Source: Diphasiastrum complanatum | Taxonomy: Eukaryota; Streptophyta; Lycopodiopsida; Lycopodiales; Lycopodiaceae | Direction: 5' to 3' | Length of the DNA stretch: 64,000 nt | Assembly (NCBI GenBank): GCA_029204225.1 | Contig: CM055097.1 | Span: forward strand, 53,807,592-53,871,591 | In this document: positions 35,201 to 49,138 of the stretch, piece by piece | How positions within the stretch are numbered: position 1 is the stretch's first letter | Layout: each line of letters begins with the position of its first letter | Made by a program: the position numbers and the translations under genes | The notes under the pieces: model-generated | What the model was told of the DNA's origin: nothing | The model's database searches: none | What the model saw: the letters and a program-made list of their open reading frames with translations, nothing else

Positions 35201-38200
35201 TTGATCAAAACCATATAGATTGTAAATAGGTGGCTCCCACACGTGTGAATCCTTGTTGGCACGTGTGAGGTGAGGATTGGTAAAACTCTAGGGTTAGGTA
35301 AGATTGACATATTAGGGCAAGAAAGTGAGGAGATAGAATTTTTGGAGCAAATTGGCAATTTTGAGTTTTCTACACATTTGTCTTGAGTTTTTGTGAATGC
35401 TTTGGCATCTAAACTTAATTACACTTAATCTCCGATAATATGTTGTACTGGAGGCTGTACCACACGCGTGTGGGGTCGGAATTCCATGTTTGATCAATGC
35501 TTTTGATTGCTCCTAATTGTGGGATCCAATATTGCTTTTCTAGATCAAGATTTTGTGACTAGTTTTGCAATAGATAGGTGTATCAATCAATCAATCACTC
35601 TTGGAGCCTTATGCAAGTTCATTTATGGTCCTTAGTACTGTACTTTCAACATACCATTGTGGCTTAGTGTGGAAGGGCCTTATCTGTGCTGATTTGGACA
35701 ATTGGACAGCTAGGAAGCGACTACGGTACGCTGTACCAACCAGGTTAGACCTGCTGTGTCTGATTAGAGACGGTTTTGTGAGTCAGAAACCCTTGTTTCC
35801 CCACATTTTAGACCTCTGATCGGGTGGACATGTCTGCAACACTGTGATTATGGATCCACAAGAAGGTACGAATACAAGACTGACAAGGGTTGAGGAAGTG
35901 GCAGCCAAGGTGGATGCTATGGAGGTGACTTATCAACAAATCCTTGAACAATTGAAGACATCAAGATCCTCACATAAACTGGAAGCGGTATGATTGGTGT
36001 TTCATTTTGTGGAGGGCATGCATGGAAGTCTCAAAACCTTTCGTTGTAAAGAAGCAGACTCCTAACTGTGAGAATTGGCAAAAGTTAACTTGATCAAAAT
36101 ATCATAATCACTTGGACCTATGATGATTACACATGTGTGGAGCCTGTTCCCACGTGTGAAATAAATGTACTTTTCATGTAGTATAATCATATAGGTTGTA
36201 CATATGATTTAAATCAAGTTCTAGTGGCTAAAAAGGCCAAAATCATGTTTTTTAGTCATATGCCACATGGCATCAATCTAGAGATTGCATGAGCCACATC
36301 ATGAGATTAGGTGTCAAATCCCATGTGTAGAGGTCTGCTCACACGTGTGGAATAAGCTGAAGAAGTCGAGTTTGCAATTCTAGAAGATTTTTTCCTAGTT
36401 CTATACATAGAAGGAAAACTAACCAAAAGTGCTCAAAATAAAAGGTTTTGTCCAAGTGTCAATTTTGCGTGACGAATCATCATATGACAAAGCACCCTGA
36501 CACATGTGAGATCAGAGGAATGATCAGTACCACGAGCTCCCACTTTTTGTATATATAGAGCCACATTTGGCCATAATCATTAAGCAACACCAATCTTGAT
36601 TTTGGAAGCAATTTCTTGTCAATTTCATCATTTGTCTTGATTTCTTTTGATTGAATTGAGTTTCTATCATATTGTACTTTGTTTTCAGGCTGGAGTCCGT
36701 ACTCTGATAGGTTTTCACGTGTGAAACTGGCAAGTACAATCGCCTTTCATTTATGATTGTTCTTGTTAGATTTTCACATGGTATCAGAGCCAAGTACAAA
36801 AGGATTTATTGAGATTTGATGGGGTTGATCCAAAACTAAGCCCAAATCAGTACGTTTTTGGATACTAGCTAATTTTGATGTGGCGAGTTGGATTGGAAAG
36901 GTATACTCAAAATTTTTGCATCAAACTTGGTTGTGGGCTACAGGGGTACTATTCACACGTGTGAGGATGTACAGTACCAGTTTTGGAGCCTTATGTTACA
37001 ATTTGATGCTCATACACCCAAATTAACAAGTTTGTGGAAACTAGCTAATCTTGAGGTAGAGAGTTTGAATGGATTGATAGATTCAATATTTTTGTACCAA
37101 AACTTGTTGTAGGCTGTAGGTGTACTTTCCACACATGTGGGGCCGTACAGATCTAGTTTTGGTTGATAAAATTCAAATTGATGCATAATTTGACTCATAC
37201 ACCCAAATTTAGTGGATTTTAGTGCAAATTCAAGCTTTTTCTATAGAAATTCTATTCCTATGATTTGTTCTTGGATTAGATCATCCAAATAATTAAATTG
37301 AAGCTTGATTCAGGTGCATTAAATGTGATTCTCTGATTTTTTGAGTGTATGTTGAAGTTGAGAGAGAAATTGCCAACAATCATAGATTAAAGAGTGATAT
37401 GCAAGGTGAGAGGATGAAATCCATTGTACCATCACTCTAGATTTGTTCAAGAGTGATAGGGTCAAGTTTAGAAGCATCAATTTGCTAGAAAACATCCTTG
37501 GATTTGTCCTCCAAGTGAAACGTTTGAGAGTGTCTAGTGCATATATAGCATCTATGCAAATCTTTTGTAGAATTTGACATAGATTGGCTTCAATTGAGAG
37601 TTCTAGAAAAGAGATTGAGATCCAAGTCACATTGTTCAACCCTACTCAATATGTTTGAGTGTTTGTGAGGCTTGAAAAGAGTCATTGAAGTGTGTAAGCT
37701 TGGTGAAAAATTCTTGACATAGGTTGTTATCAAACGATTACAAATCCATTCCAAATCTCAAGAGTGAGATTCTTTGGGGATTCCAAAAGGGGTGATTGGA
37801 TCTTAATTTTGTGTGTTTGAATCAAATGTACATGTCAAGTTTGAGTGATCTAGAGTAGATCCTATGTTTTGTGAAAATTGGTGATATAGTTTGTTGTCAA
37901 ATCAAATCAAATTCATTTTAAATTTCAAGAGTGAGATTATTTGGGTCAAGAGTGAGTCCAAAAGAAGTGATTAAGTTTGATTTTCATGTGTTTTGAAACA
38001 AAACCCATCTCTTGTTCAAGAATCTCAAGTGTTGAGAGAACTAGTCAAGTGAAAAGGAAAATCTAGGTGTCAAATCTTTTCATATCCATTCCAACTCTCA
38101 AAAGGAAGAGTCATTGATATTTGTTGAGTTTAATAGGAGTGTTTGGATCTGATTTCTTTTGTGATTTGATTCAAAGATTGTGTGTGATCAAAGCAAAGTT

Positions 38201-41200
38201 TCCAAGTGACTAGTCATTAGTGTAAGATTGATTCTTAGGTCTGTGAGCTAGATCTTTTGTAGATCCTTCTAGATTATTGAATATGTTCAAATCTAGTCTC
38301 TTGAGAGTCACAAATTACATTTGTAGAATCATATCACAAGTTTTGTTTCACACGGCATCAATAGGTGGCATCCTATTGAAGGCAAGCAAGGATCTCAAGT
38401 GCAACCAAGGTTGCAGTCCGTGTTCCGGAACGCGATCCGGGATTTCCCATAAGGGTTTCCCGGAACGCAAATTTTTTTTTTTTTTTGTGTAGTTGCCAAT
38501 ATGGGTATCATGTGAAAGGATATCAAAAATGCACTTGTTATGCAGATCTGTTGCTTGGTTTCAGATGGCTGCGGGCTACATTGATTAGAAATCTGGACAT
38601 CAGTAGATGGTTTAAGAAAACTAGCTGCATTTTCATATGGTTTCAGAAATCTGGACTGTGTAGTTTGTCGACTGTTTCGGGTGCGAAACACCAAAAAGTG
38701 TGTTTTCACTCAGTGAGTTGGAAGGCCAAATCATGAAGAGGCCTTACCGTCGGGGCCGGGGTCTACCGGCAACCCCCGCACCCCGCCGTTGGGGGGCGTT
38801 GCCCCCCAAACCCCCCACCGGGGGGTTACCGCCCCCCGGACCCCCCGTTTCTCGGTACCGCCCCCCGAACCCCCTATTTCAGCCATTCCAAAAGAAGTAT
38901 ACAATTCCCGCCAATCTAAGGAAGGCTCCTTCTAACTCTTTCTATTATTTTCTAACAGAAAACGGAATCAGTAGATCTGCAAAGATGCTACAAAAAGAAG
39001 ACCAATCCATCCAAGGCGAACCAAAGCAAGGGGGCCGAGGTGAAGGATGGAGCTTCAAGTTCGACATGCAAATACAAGAAGGACAAATCCGCATTGTTTG
39101 GTTCAAGATGCAAAGATAGATGTCACTTTCAAAGAAGTAACTTGGATTTATTTCATGGAAAGTATTTTGCTTGGAACTTTAGATAAGTTCAAACTTATTG
39201 TTATGATCCAAGAAAAATCAATCAAGAATAAGGAGGAGCAATCACAAAACGAAAATAGTTTCATTTATGCTCTCATGTCAGCTTATGAAGAACTATTTTG
39301 CTTTGAAGAGATTTTTGTATCTCAAAGGTGGATTAAGGCAATACTAGTTGAGTGTGATGCCTTAAAAGTTAGCAAGGTATGTTTTCCTTGTAAGCTTACA
39401 TTAGATATGAAGTCAAGGAAATGGAAATGTCTTCATAATGTAAGATCTTTTGGTTTCAATAAGATCATGAATGATGTGTTCATTCATAAAGATGAAAATT
39501 TCAAGTTTTTAATCTTAAAGGCAAGTTGTAAACTTCTTATGAGAACAAGTGAAGCATCCAAAGTGGACACTTATATCCATAAGCAAGTAGTTAGCCTTAT
39601 TGAGATAGAAATAACCTTTGATTTCAATATTAGAAAAATCATGCCAAGTTGTGGTGTTTTTTGGACTCATGTTTCTAGCATAAGTAATCTTGATAATCAT
39701 AGAAAGTGCATATTGTATGGTCATTGTTGTTGTGATCATTATGAGACATGGAGGTCTCGGATTTCTATTGAGAAGGAGCACCATGAAGAGGATATTAAAG
39801 AGTCATCTCAAAGTTCAAGTGTCCCAAGGATTGAGGAGGAGAGTCCTTCTCAAGGTTCAAGTGTGCCAAGGATTGAGGAGAGACCTTCTCAAGTTGTGAT
39901 TCCAAAAAGAAACTCAAGAAACATAGTTAAACCCATGTGGCTCACATTTCAAAGGAAAGACGAGCATATCTCATGTGGTATACATCTCATACTTACTTCT
40001 CTTGTGTCATTTGATAATCAATTTGCTTTAGTGAGATCATTGCATCTCAAAATTGAAGTAAAGCCATACTAGTTGAGTATGTAGTCTCTCTTGAGAGCAT
40101 AGATGATGTTCTTAAAAGTTTGAAATTGATTTTAAATCAATTAGAAAGCAAATGGTTATGTCATCAAATGTATGCTCTTGAGTCATACAAGAGCAAAAGT
40201 GATTTGTTCACTCATAGTTTGAAAATTTCTCTTTTTTCAAGTATTGAGGCAAATTGTAAACTCTTTATGGTAAGTGAATCATCTTCTAAAGACACTTATC
40301 TCCATAATAAAGTATTTAGCCTCATTGGATCTAAGATTAGCATGGTAAACAAGCATGAAGATATGATGCAAACACTTTGTTATTATAGCATGCATAGTCT
40401 TGCCAATTTGGCTGAGTCTAATTCTCTAGATCGTGGTAACATGATGGTGGATCTTTGTGATCCTAATAAGTCAAGAAGCAATCTTTATTTTCTCATGGAG
40501 GAGAATGCACATGAAGAAGGAGCAAGCCTCAAGGTCAAGCATCTACATGAATTTGGAAGGAATCGATCTTGGAGGTGCTACGATGGTGCAAAGCTCTCAA
40601 GTTCATCAAAGATGTCAACATCAAAGAAGTACTATCATGGATATGGTGATCACGGATCAACATCAAGCTCATTGGCTGATCTTCACACCTTTTGAACCAG
40701 CAAAGACCAATTCAGCCCATGGGGTCAAGTTCAAGATCAACATGTTTTTATCAAGTTAGTTTTGAGGAGGAGTGTGAAAATTGGCAAAAGCTAACTTGAT
40801 CAAACATTGTAAATATCATAATGACTTGTAGCACATGTGTGGAGCCTATTCCCTCGTGTGAAATAAATGTACTTTTCATGTAGTATAATCATATAGGTTG
40901 TACATATGATTTAAATCAAGTTCTAGTGGCTAAAAAGGCCAAAATCATGTTTTTTAGTCATATGCCACATGGCATCAATCTAGAGATTGCCTGAGCCACA
41001 TCATGAGATTAGGTGTCAAATCCCATGTGTAGACGTCTGCTCACACGTGTGGAATAAGCTGAGGAAGTCGAGTTTGCACTTCTAGAAGAGTTTTTCCTAG
41101 TTCTCTACATAGAAGAAAAATTGACCAAAAGTGCTCAAAATAGAAGGTTTTGTCCAAGTGTCAATTTTGCATGATGAATCATCATATGACAGCACACCCT

Positions 41201-44200
41201 CACACATGTGAGATCAAAGGGATGATCAGTACCACAAGTTCCCACTTTTTGTATATATAGAGCCACATTCATTAAGCAACGCCAATCTTGATTTTGGAAG
41301 CAATTTCTTGTGAATTTCATCATTTGTCTTGATTTCTTTTGATTGAATTGAGTTTCTATCATATTGTACTTTGTTTTCAGGCTGGAGTCCGTACTCTGAC
41401 AGGTTTTCACACATGTGAAACCAGCAAGTACAATCCCCTTTCATTTATGATTGTTCTTGTTAGATTTTCTCATGTAGAATTGATCTAGATTGAACTAATC
41501 TTGTGTAGATTGGTAGATCAATTGTATCTAACATCATGTCCCTCTTGTGGATCATTTTAGGATCCATTCTTGGTCCAATTTTGCAGATTTTCACAGTAAC
41601 CTCCAAGGAGCAGTTCAGATAGCTCTGTGTTTGAAACACGAAAAATAAGGTTAGTGGTGAGCCTTGGCCTCAAGCAGTTTTCTGGCCTTGGATAAGAAGA
41701 GGCTCAAAAGGTTTAAGAGTCAATTTGCGCAAAGGCAAGTTTCAAGGTGACCTTAAAGGAGGAGTAGGCCTTCCAAGGATAGAGGATTGTAGGGGCGGTC
41801 TAGTGTCCAAAGAGGTCAACATTCTTCAGCAACAAGTACTTGTAGCTTCTAGGGACAACGATTGTAGGGTAAAAGGGCATCCGATGTTCAAAAGGGGCCA
41901 GCGACCTTTGTTGCTATTGCCACATAACCAAGAGTGTTCCAAATGTGGAAGTTTCATTTTGCTTTGGTTACTTGGGAGCATGCATGTGGAAGGAATGTCC
42001 ATGGAATCCAATGAGGACTTCATGCAATATTCTAGTGAAGCAGGCATGAGCACCTATGGCTATTGAAGAGCTGGAGCAAGATGAACTCGAGGGAAGCCTT
42101 CGTCACGTTGTGAAAGTGTCGCTGATCCGTTTGCCACAACTGTTTAAAACGACGCAACACATGTATCAATTTCCAAGTACTTCTTCATTGTTTTGACTGG
42201 ATAGATGTGTGGTATGGATGTGTGTGTTCTATTTGACACTAGGTCCTCCCATAACGTATTTGACTTTGATTGAGAGGTTGAATGTGAGCACACAACCATC
42301 CATGTACTAGTACACAGTCGTGAGGGCTGATGGAAAGGGTATTGTTGGGGGACGCTTCGGGGTTGTTCAGAGTTAGGCAAAGAAGTTGGACATTAAGATA
42401 ATGTGTTTGGCATGTTTTGATGTGGTACTCGAGATGGGTAGACCCTCAGAAACCATTTGCCATAGTAACGGATGCGAGTGATATCGTCATTGGGACAATT
42501 TTGATGAAAGAGGGTAGACCAATGGCCTTTGTGAGCGAGAAGCTCAACCCTGCTCAGAAGAGTTGTATGCCATTGTCCATGCTTTGAAAGTATGGAGGCA
42601 TTATTTGTGTGATGCAGGTTTTGTATACACCGACCATAACATTTTGATGTATTTCTACAATTAGCCAGGTGGGCTGAATTGATGCAGGAATTTCACATGG
42701 AAATTCGGTACAAGAAAGGTGCTGAAAATCATGTGGCTGAGGCATTAATTGTTGAGATCAAACAGATTCAGCAAGAGGATCCTCACTGGTTATTGTAAGG
42801 ACATTGTGAGAGAGGTAAATCTTGGCCAAGTAGAGTCTCACAAGGAGAACTCTAATCTCTTTGCTCACACCTGCCTAAAGTATACCATGGCAGATGGTAT
42901 AGTTGAAGGAAAATGGCAAACTCCCCATTCCAATTAGTAAAGCGCTGTGTAGGGAGATTTTGCATTTATGTCATGATAGTATTGGTGCTAGTCATCCTGA
43001 TGTGGATTGGACCTATGAGATGATCCTATGTAACTCTTAGTGGCCCAATATAATTTTAGGCCTACTAGTCTTGTTACGGTGGGAATTCCTCAAAGTGCCT
43101 AGTACAACTAATTTCTAACTCAATGGGTGAAATGATTGAGTTAATTGAAAAAATTTAAGAGAAGCAATCGTGGTGCTAGTGAGAGTCGAGTGCGATCACC
43201 AGTAGTATGGGATGCTGGTTGTCGTAGGAGGCTTGATTAGGCCAGTTGTTGTCGACAACTCTGGTGTACGGAGATGAGTCAGTTGTGACTCTATTCAGGA
43301 GCATGTAGAGGAGATCCATGAGCCAACAAGGAAAATGGATAGGTGGGAGAAACATCTGTGTAGCCGCTTGATTTATGATATATATAGTTGCTTGGCATGG
43401 AAGATCTCTTGCAGATACTGCCTGGGAGACCACGCACGGTTTGTGTGCACAGTACCCTAGTTGTGTCTTTTTTTGAGGGGGAAGGGATGTTAGAGCCTAT
43501 ACTCCCTATCCCAGTTATTTGCAGTTTTCATGGACAGATGCACATTTTGTAGTTATTGTAATTATTGAAATGGCTAAGTCACTGGCCTATGGTGACCTTT
43601 GTAAGTAATTTGTAAATAGTTGGCATTGGACCTCAAAGAGTCATGCTTAGCTTTGGCATGGGGTACTGGGTTATTATTAGGAGTGACTGCACTGACCTCC
43701 TAGAAAGCACGAGAGTTGACTTGTCAATGTGACACGTGTCACAAGCTCACTAAGACACTTGGTCCAGTGAATAAGTGACACAGGTCAGAGTTGACCGGTC
43801 AAACATGACACGTCACATGCTCACTGGGATACTTGGTCCAGTGTATGAGTGACACATGTAAGCCTACTCACTTGCCTATGTGTCAGGGTACTACCAAGTG
43901 GCAAGTGTCGACTGTGCATGGAATTGGCCATGTCGCCGTTAGGAAGGGTCAAGGTTCATAATTTTGCTCTCCATATATGAGCATCATATTTACTTATGAT
44001 CAGTAGAAAGGTAGCTTTTCTTTAGAACTTTAGCAAAGCTTTACAAATGCCTTTGGTTGAACTAAGTCCTTTACAAATCTTGCCCTCAGCCGAGTCCGTT
44101 TCATCAAATCCCCATTTGTGAAGCCGATCTATTCCAGCTTTGCACCATCCTTTTTCCTTTGTAGCCATCACAGCCTTGTGGGGGATTTTGTCTTCATTCA

Positions 44201-45278
44201 ACTTCTTGGCTTGGCCTTCTTGATATAATGTTTGAATCGCAAAAGGCTATGATAGGGGGGTGAGTGCTATGGATGGTGTAACTCGATATCAAAACTCCTC
44301 AACATTTAGAATCGAGTTGATATGGTTTTCAAAGGGTTGGTTACCAAAAAGGAGACTTGAAGCTAAAATCTTTTGATAAAGTCCATATCTTCCAAGTTCC
44401 ATTATGGTGTGAAAGGCACTTCATAATTACATTTGCAATTGGCTCTGGTGCTGGTGTTTGAACAACCAATATTTTAAAGTTACAATCAGTAGCTGTCAAC
44501 CTTGTTTGTGGAGGATAGTCGTGCCATTGATTTTCATGTAAGCCAAATGCTAGAAATGAAAAAAGTTAATCAGGTAATTAGAAACTATATCGTCAAGACA
44601 AAACAATAGATATGATGCACACGGCATTCTAGGTCTAGATATCCACAGCTCTAACATTTTGCAAAAGGCCTCCACATAATGCATCACGAATTAGTGAATA
44701 AACGGTACCTAGGTATTATCAGGGATCTGTAGGCTCTTACAGTACGTAAGAAATTTGCAAACATTACTATCACATCCCCCATCAGAAGGTGGGTCTATTG
44801 GCCCGTGGCTTGGTTTTGTGGTTTCCTCTTTTTTTTACAGAAAAACAAACGATTTTGATCAGCAACACTACATTTATGATATATATATATCTATATATAT
44901 ATTCAAACTTATGTACACTTTTGTGCATGGGTATGGGTGCACCCATGCATCCTCCTCCCCTCACCCATGCATACACACTTTTTTCACTAAAAATGATGGG
45001 AAGGGGGATGCATGTATGGGAAACATGATGCATGGCTCTCCTCCCCATGCATTATATATATAAAAATATATGTGTATACGTGCTCGGCAAAAATGTCATG
45101 TTTGCCATTGAAAAATGTTATCATTTGCCATCAAAAATGTCACACAAAAACTATGTATTTTTAAGAATATACACCTATAATAAATCTTTTTTATTGTCTC
45201 ACCTCCCCAAATTCAAATCCTATATTTCTCTCCCTCCATTTCTCTCTTCCCCTCTCTCTGTGTCTCTCCCTCAGGATC

Positions 45279-45330
<52 letters not shown>

Positions 45331-48300
45331 CATCGTCCTCCATCGGGCCTCTGCTGCAGCCATTGACAATCTAGCCCTTCTTAAATGTTGTAGCAAATCT
45401 TGAATGTTGTAGCGCATTTTACTTTCTTGAATGTTGTAGCGCATTTGTCTGGCGCGAGTTTGGAGGTGTTGAAGCATTGGTTTCTTGGATTCTTGGAGGT
45501 TGAATCGCTGGTTTTTTGGAGGTGTTGAAGCACAACGAACTATTTGCAGCCACCAGAACTGAAGAACCCAAACGATTTGCAGCACAATTGAATATGGTTC
45601 TGAAAATCCAAGCTCAGCAGAAGCAGTAAGAACATTACTTTTCGTTATCTCTAAAGCACTCATGTATAGAGTACGAGCAGGGATTGTCCCCATCAAAGAG
45701 GTTGTGAATCCCCTGTATAAGCCAGCTATACCTTCCTGCCGAAAAATGCCTACACCCATAGACATTGATGAGCTGCTGCAAATCGTTGCCTGGTCTTGAA
45801 AAGAACGGTATGTTGCCTGGTCTTGAGAAGAACGATAGGGTAGAACATTGCAGATTCCCCAAAGAACAAAGCCGCACCAAAAACCAAAAACTTAAATTTG
45901 TCCACATGTGCCATTCCACATCAACCGACAGTCGTATTTCAGCCATTGTTGATTGTATCTAAACTAAGTCGCATTTTTCCTGTTCTTTCGTGTATTCGCT
46001 GGAGCTGTTCATATTTTTAAGAACGGTTGATGTTCTAGCATTTTCCTTGATTTCTGTTGAGCATCGCAGCAAGCCCAGATTTTGTAGATTAGGTGAAATA
46101 TCTGCATGCATGGTTTTTTGCAATAAGATCTATCCAGCTGCTTGCGGGAGTTCTGGAGTCATTACTGCCTTTTAGAAGCAGGCAACAGTGCGTAGCAGAC
46201 GTGCCGCCAACTACGGGCATCTTCCAGGAGTATCTTAGAGGTCCTGTGTCATCGAATAAGGCTATGATCAACATCTCACCAATCGAAAGCTTAGATTACG
46301 AGTAATGTCCTTCTCACTATCCTTCCTCCATTGTGTCAGGAAGAGCTGCGAGTAATGTCCTTCTCACTATCCTTCCTCCATTGTGTCAGGAAGAGCTACA
46401 TTCACTTAAGCATTCAATCGGTTCCTGGAATCGTACGAGAGAAGTGGCCCTCAGACTCATTTCCGCACAACAGGTAGATGTAGAAGGAGTTAAGGAGGAA
46501 TTTCATGATAAGAAGGCTGAATGTCAAAAGTTGTAGAGAAAAATAGAGTTTTTGAAGGAAGACAAGAATGGAATCAACTCCTAAAATCGATCCTAGATGC
46601 AACTTAGATGTAGACTTCGATCCATGGTAGCTGTTTGGACCCTGAGCAGTCGTCGACCCACAAACAATTCTGATTTGCATCGATCTTGCGATATCCGAAT
46701 CCTTGAGCATAGAGCAATATGACCCGAATTAGCTATCCACTGAGCTACGTTTACTTCGATGTAGACTTCGATCCATGGTAGCTGTTTCGACCCTGAGCAG
46801 CCATCGACCCACAAACAATTCTGATTTGCATCGATCTTGCTATATCCGAATCCTTGAGCGCACAACAATATGACCCTAATTAGCTATCGACGGAGCTACA
46901 TTTATTTTGGGCCTACTCCACTGATTCAAGAATCGATCTTGAGCCAAGAACTAACTCTCTACAGATTCAGATTTTAGTCAAATCGATCCATTGAACCACT
47001 CGGCTATCAATGTTTTTAAGAATCTAAAGCGGCAGTTTTCCAGCATAGCGCTCTTGAACTATTGTTTATTGCCTACTAAATTGACTCCACACTTCTAAAT
47101 TACACCTTTCACATCTACATTCCGATCCAAAAGACAAGGATCGATTTGTCAATTTTGACCTTGAGTCGATGGATCTAAATGGATTTACAAACACAGACAG
47201 TTAGGGCACACTTTTCATGGGGTACTCTTCAACGGGCTATGCACACATCTATCTATTATATTATATATGTGTATACATGCCTAGGAAGTGATCAAAATTC
47301 TGATCCCTATCTAGAACTGTGTGGTGGAAAGGGGCCTCTGCTCATTCATCTATGCCCAAAACAGCATAGGCGTTGCGCCATCACAAATATCTATGAGACA
47401 ACTATCTAACCACTCTTATACTTCAATTGCATGAATTCAAATGGTCACAACAACGTGTTGGAACATTATTAGAAATGTTTTTTTTTTCGTCAATGTATTT
47501 TGACATATGAATTATGTCAAAAGCACTATTGATCATGGTTTTACATTGCGTCGCTTACATTTATATTTATCTATTTATGTGTTTATTAATTTATTTATAC
47601 AAAAATCCACACGCACAGTTGTATATCTTTTGTTTAAATATCATAATTTAAAAATATGGTCTAATATTGGAACTCTTTAAATTATGGAAACTCTGTTGAT
47701 TGAGTTATAAATCTTTTAATATTAGTAGTTGATAAGTTATGTAAATGAGAGAAAGTTTGTCTCTTCGGTGTGATGAGGTACAAATACAAAAAAATAGACA
47801 CCAAACTCAACTAAGTTTTGTTGAATAGGAGTACATGTCAAGAGAACTTTCTTGATCAATTTTGTAGTATTTGTGCTTTTTAAAATCTATTTTAGATATT
47901 ACATACATTTTTTCTTATATGATATTCTTATCCTGATGAATATAATTTTTATTCACCAAAAACATTTGTGGTTTCCTATGTGTCTTCAATGTCATTTTGA
48001 CAAAATAAAGACATTCTATATAAATAAAACATTATGAAACCATATGAGCATTAATATTGCCAAAATATCTTTTCAACATCCTCAAGACAAGAGGAGCATG
48101 TGTCTGCAATGACTAGATCATGAACTTGAAGGGATCGATCCAAGACGCCTAGGAAGGTGTCTCCAGATTTTGGTGAAGATCTTTTGCATTCGAGAATTCT
48201 GACTCATACCAAAATCCCACATGGCTAACAAAATCAAAAGTTTAAGGGAGATTGTGAGCAACAGAAAGAGCATTCATTGATCGAAAAAAACTTTCCAAGG

Positions 48301-49082
48301 AAGAAATAATGGATCGATGAAAGAATGAAAAGGAAGACTCTAAGAAGAATATAAAAAAAAATCTTATCTCACTCTTCCTCAAGATTATCCAAAAACTTAA
48401 TCTTGATTTGTCCTTTATTCCTCAAGAATCTTTTAAATCCCAAGAATTTCTCTTTTTTTTTCTCCCTATCCATAGAGAGAGAGAGTAAGGTAGGATGACC
48501 CTATAGGCATGTGCATACCTGATCCATTCATGAACCCCTAGCACATCAACCCCTCTAGGATCAAACCAGTAGAGGTAACTAGAAACACCATTTCCCTACT
48601 TAGAAGCCGAGTTTGTTGTCAAAACTCTTCAACCATCATTGTTATTAATAAAACGATTCACTCACTTGATTGGTTAAAACCTTTTCCAATACTAAAACAT
48701 CCTCCTTACGAGCCATAATAGTTATGTGAATTTTTCAATAAGTATTAAAGAACCTTTTTAGTTTACTACATAGGCACATTGGATGGATTGAACTTTTTCA
48801 CCTTGGAATGAATTTATATTTTGATTCAATTTTGTTTTAGGATTTAGGGTATTGTTCTACTGTAGTGAAGTCCACCCGCCGTACTGCGGCCATGTACATA
48901 CACACACATACATCGGCCACCCGTCAACGACCATCGGCTTTCCTCCTAGATCGTCGGCCTACATCGTCCTAGACCGCATTAGGACTGCCCGTCATCCAGA
49001 TCGTCGGTCGCCCGTCAACAGCGGACATACCCACTAGATCGTCGGATGTCCATCGCCCGTCAACGACGGGCACTCTTTACTA

Positions 49083-49138
<56 letters not shown>

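Larger units (their letters stand above)
36067..41595 (+). mobile_element. Copia-type element with unusual internal ORFs
   Basis: LTRs 36067-36778 and 40773-41595 are colinear over ~700 bp. TGGTATCAGAGCCAAGTAC at 36779 is the primer binding site, and TTTTGAGGAGGAG before 40773 is the polypurine tract. Flanks CTAAC (36062-36066) and GTAAC (41596-41600) fit a 5-bp duplication with one change. The ~4-kb interior has no recognisable gag, protease, RT or integrase, but holds tandem repeats, a GC-rich block and two related open frames (39047-40072, 40120-40695). It is therefore a non-autonomous derivative. Confidence 0.88.
34608..43955 (+). mobile_element. Gypsy LTR element hosting two Copia insertions
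   Basis: 5' LTR 34608-34919 and 3' LTR from 43489 share TGTTAGAGCCTA.ACTCC, 'gacagatgcacattttgt' and 'cttagctttggcatggggta'. A polypurine tract (ttgagggggaaggga) precedes 43489, and TTTGGTATCAAAGT follows the 5' LTR as a weak primer binding site. Removing the nested Copia solo LTR (35167-35651) and Copia (36067-41595) leaves ~3.3 kb: leader, gag start, RT/RNase H and integrase scraps. The order and RNase H type are those of plant Ty3/Gypsy. It is antisense to the AP4S gene that contains it. Confidence 0.85.

Noticed and set aside
46500-47020. Functional nuclear or organellar tRNA genes
   Set aside because: Box A and B resemble tRNAs, but acceptor and anticodon stems do not pair convincingly and one part is tandemly duplicated like a SINE.
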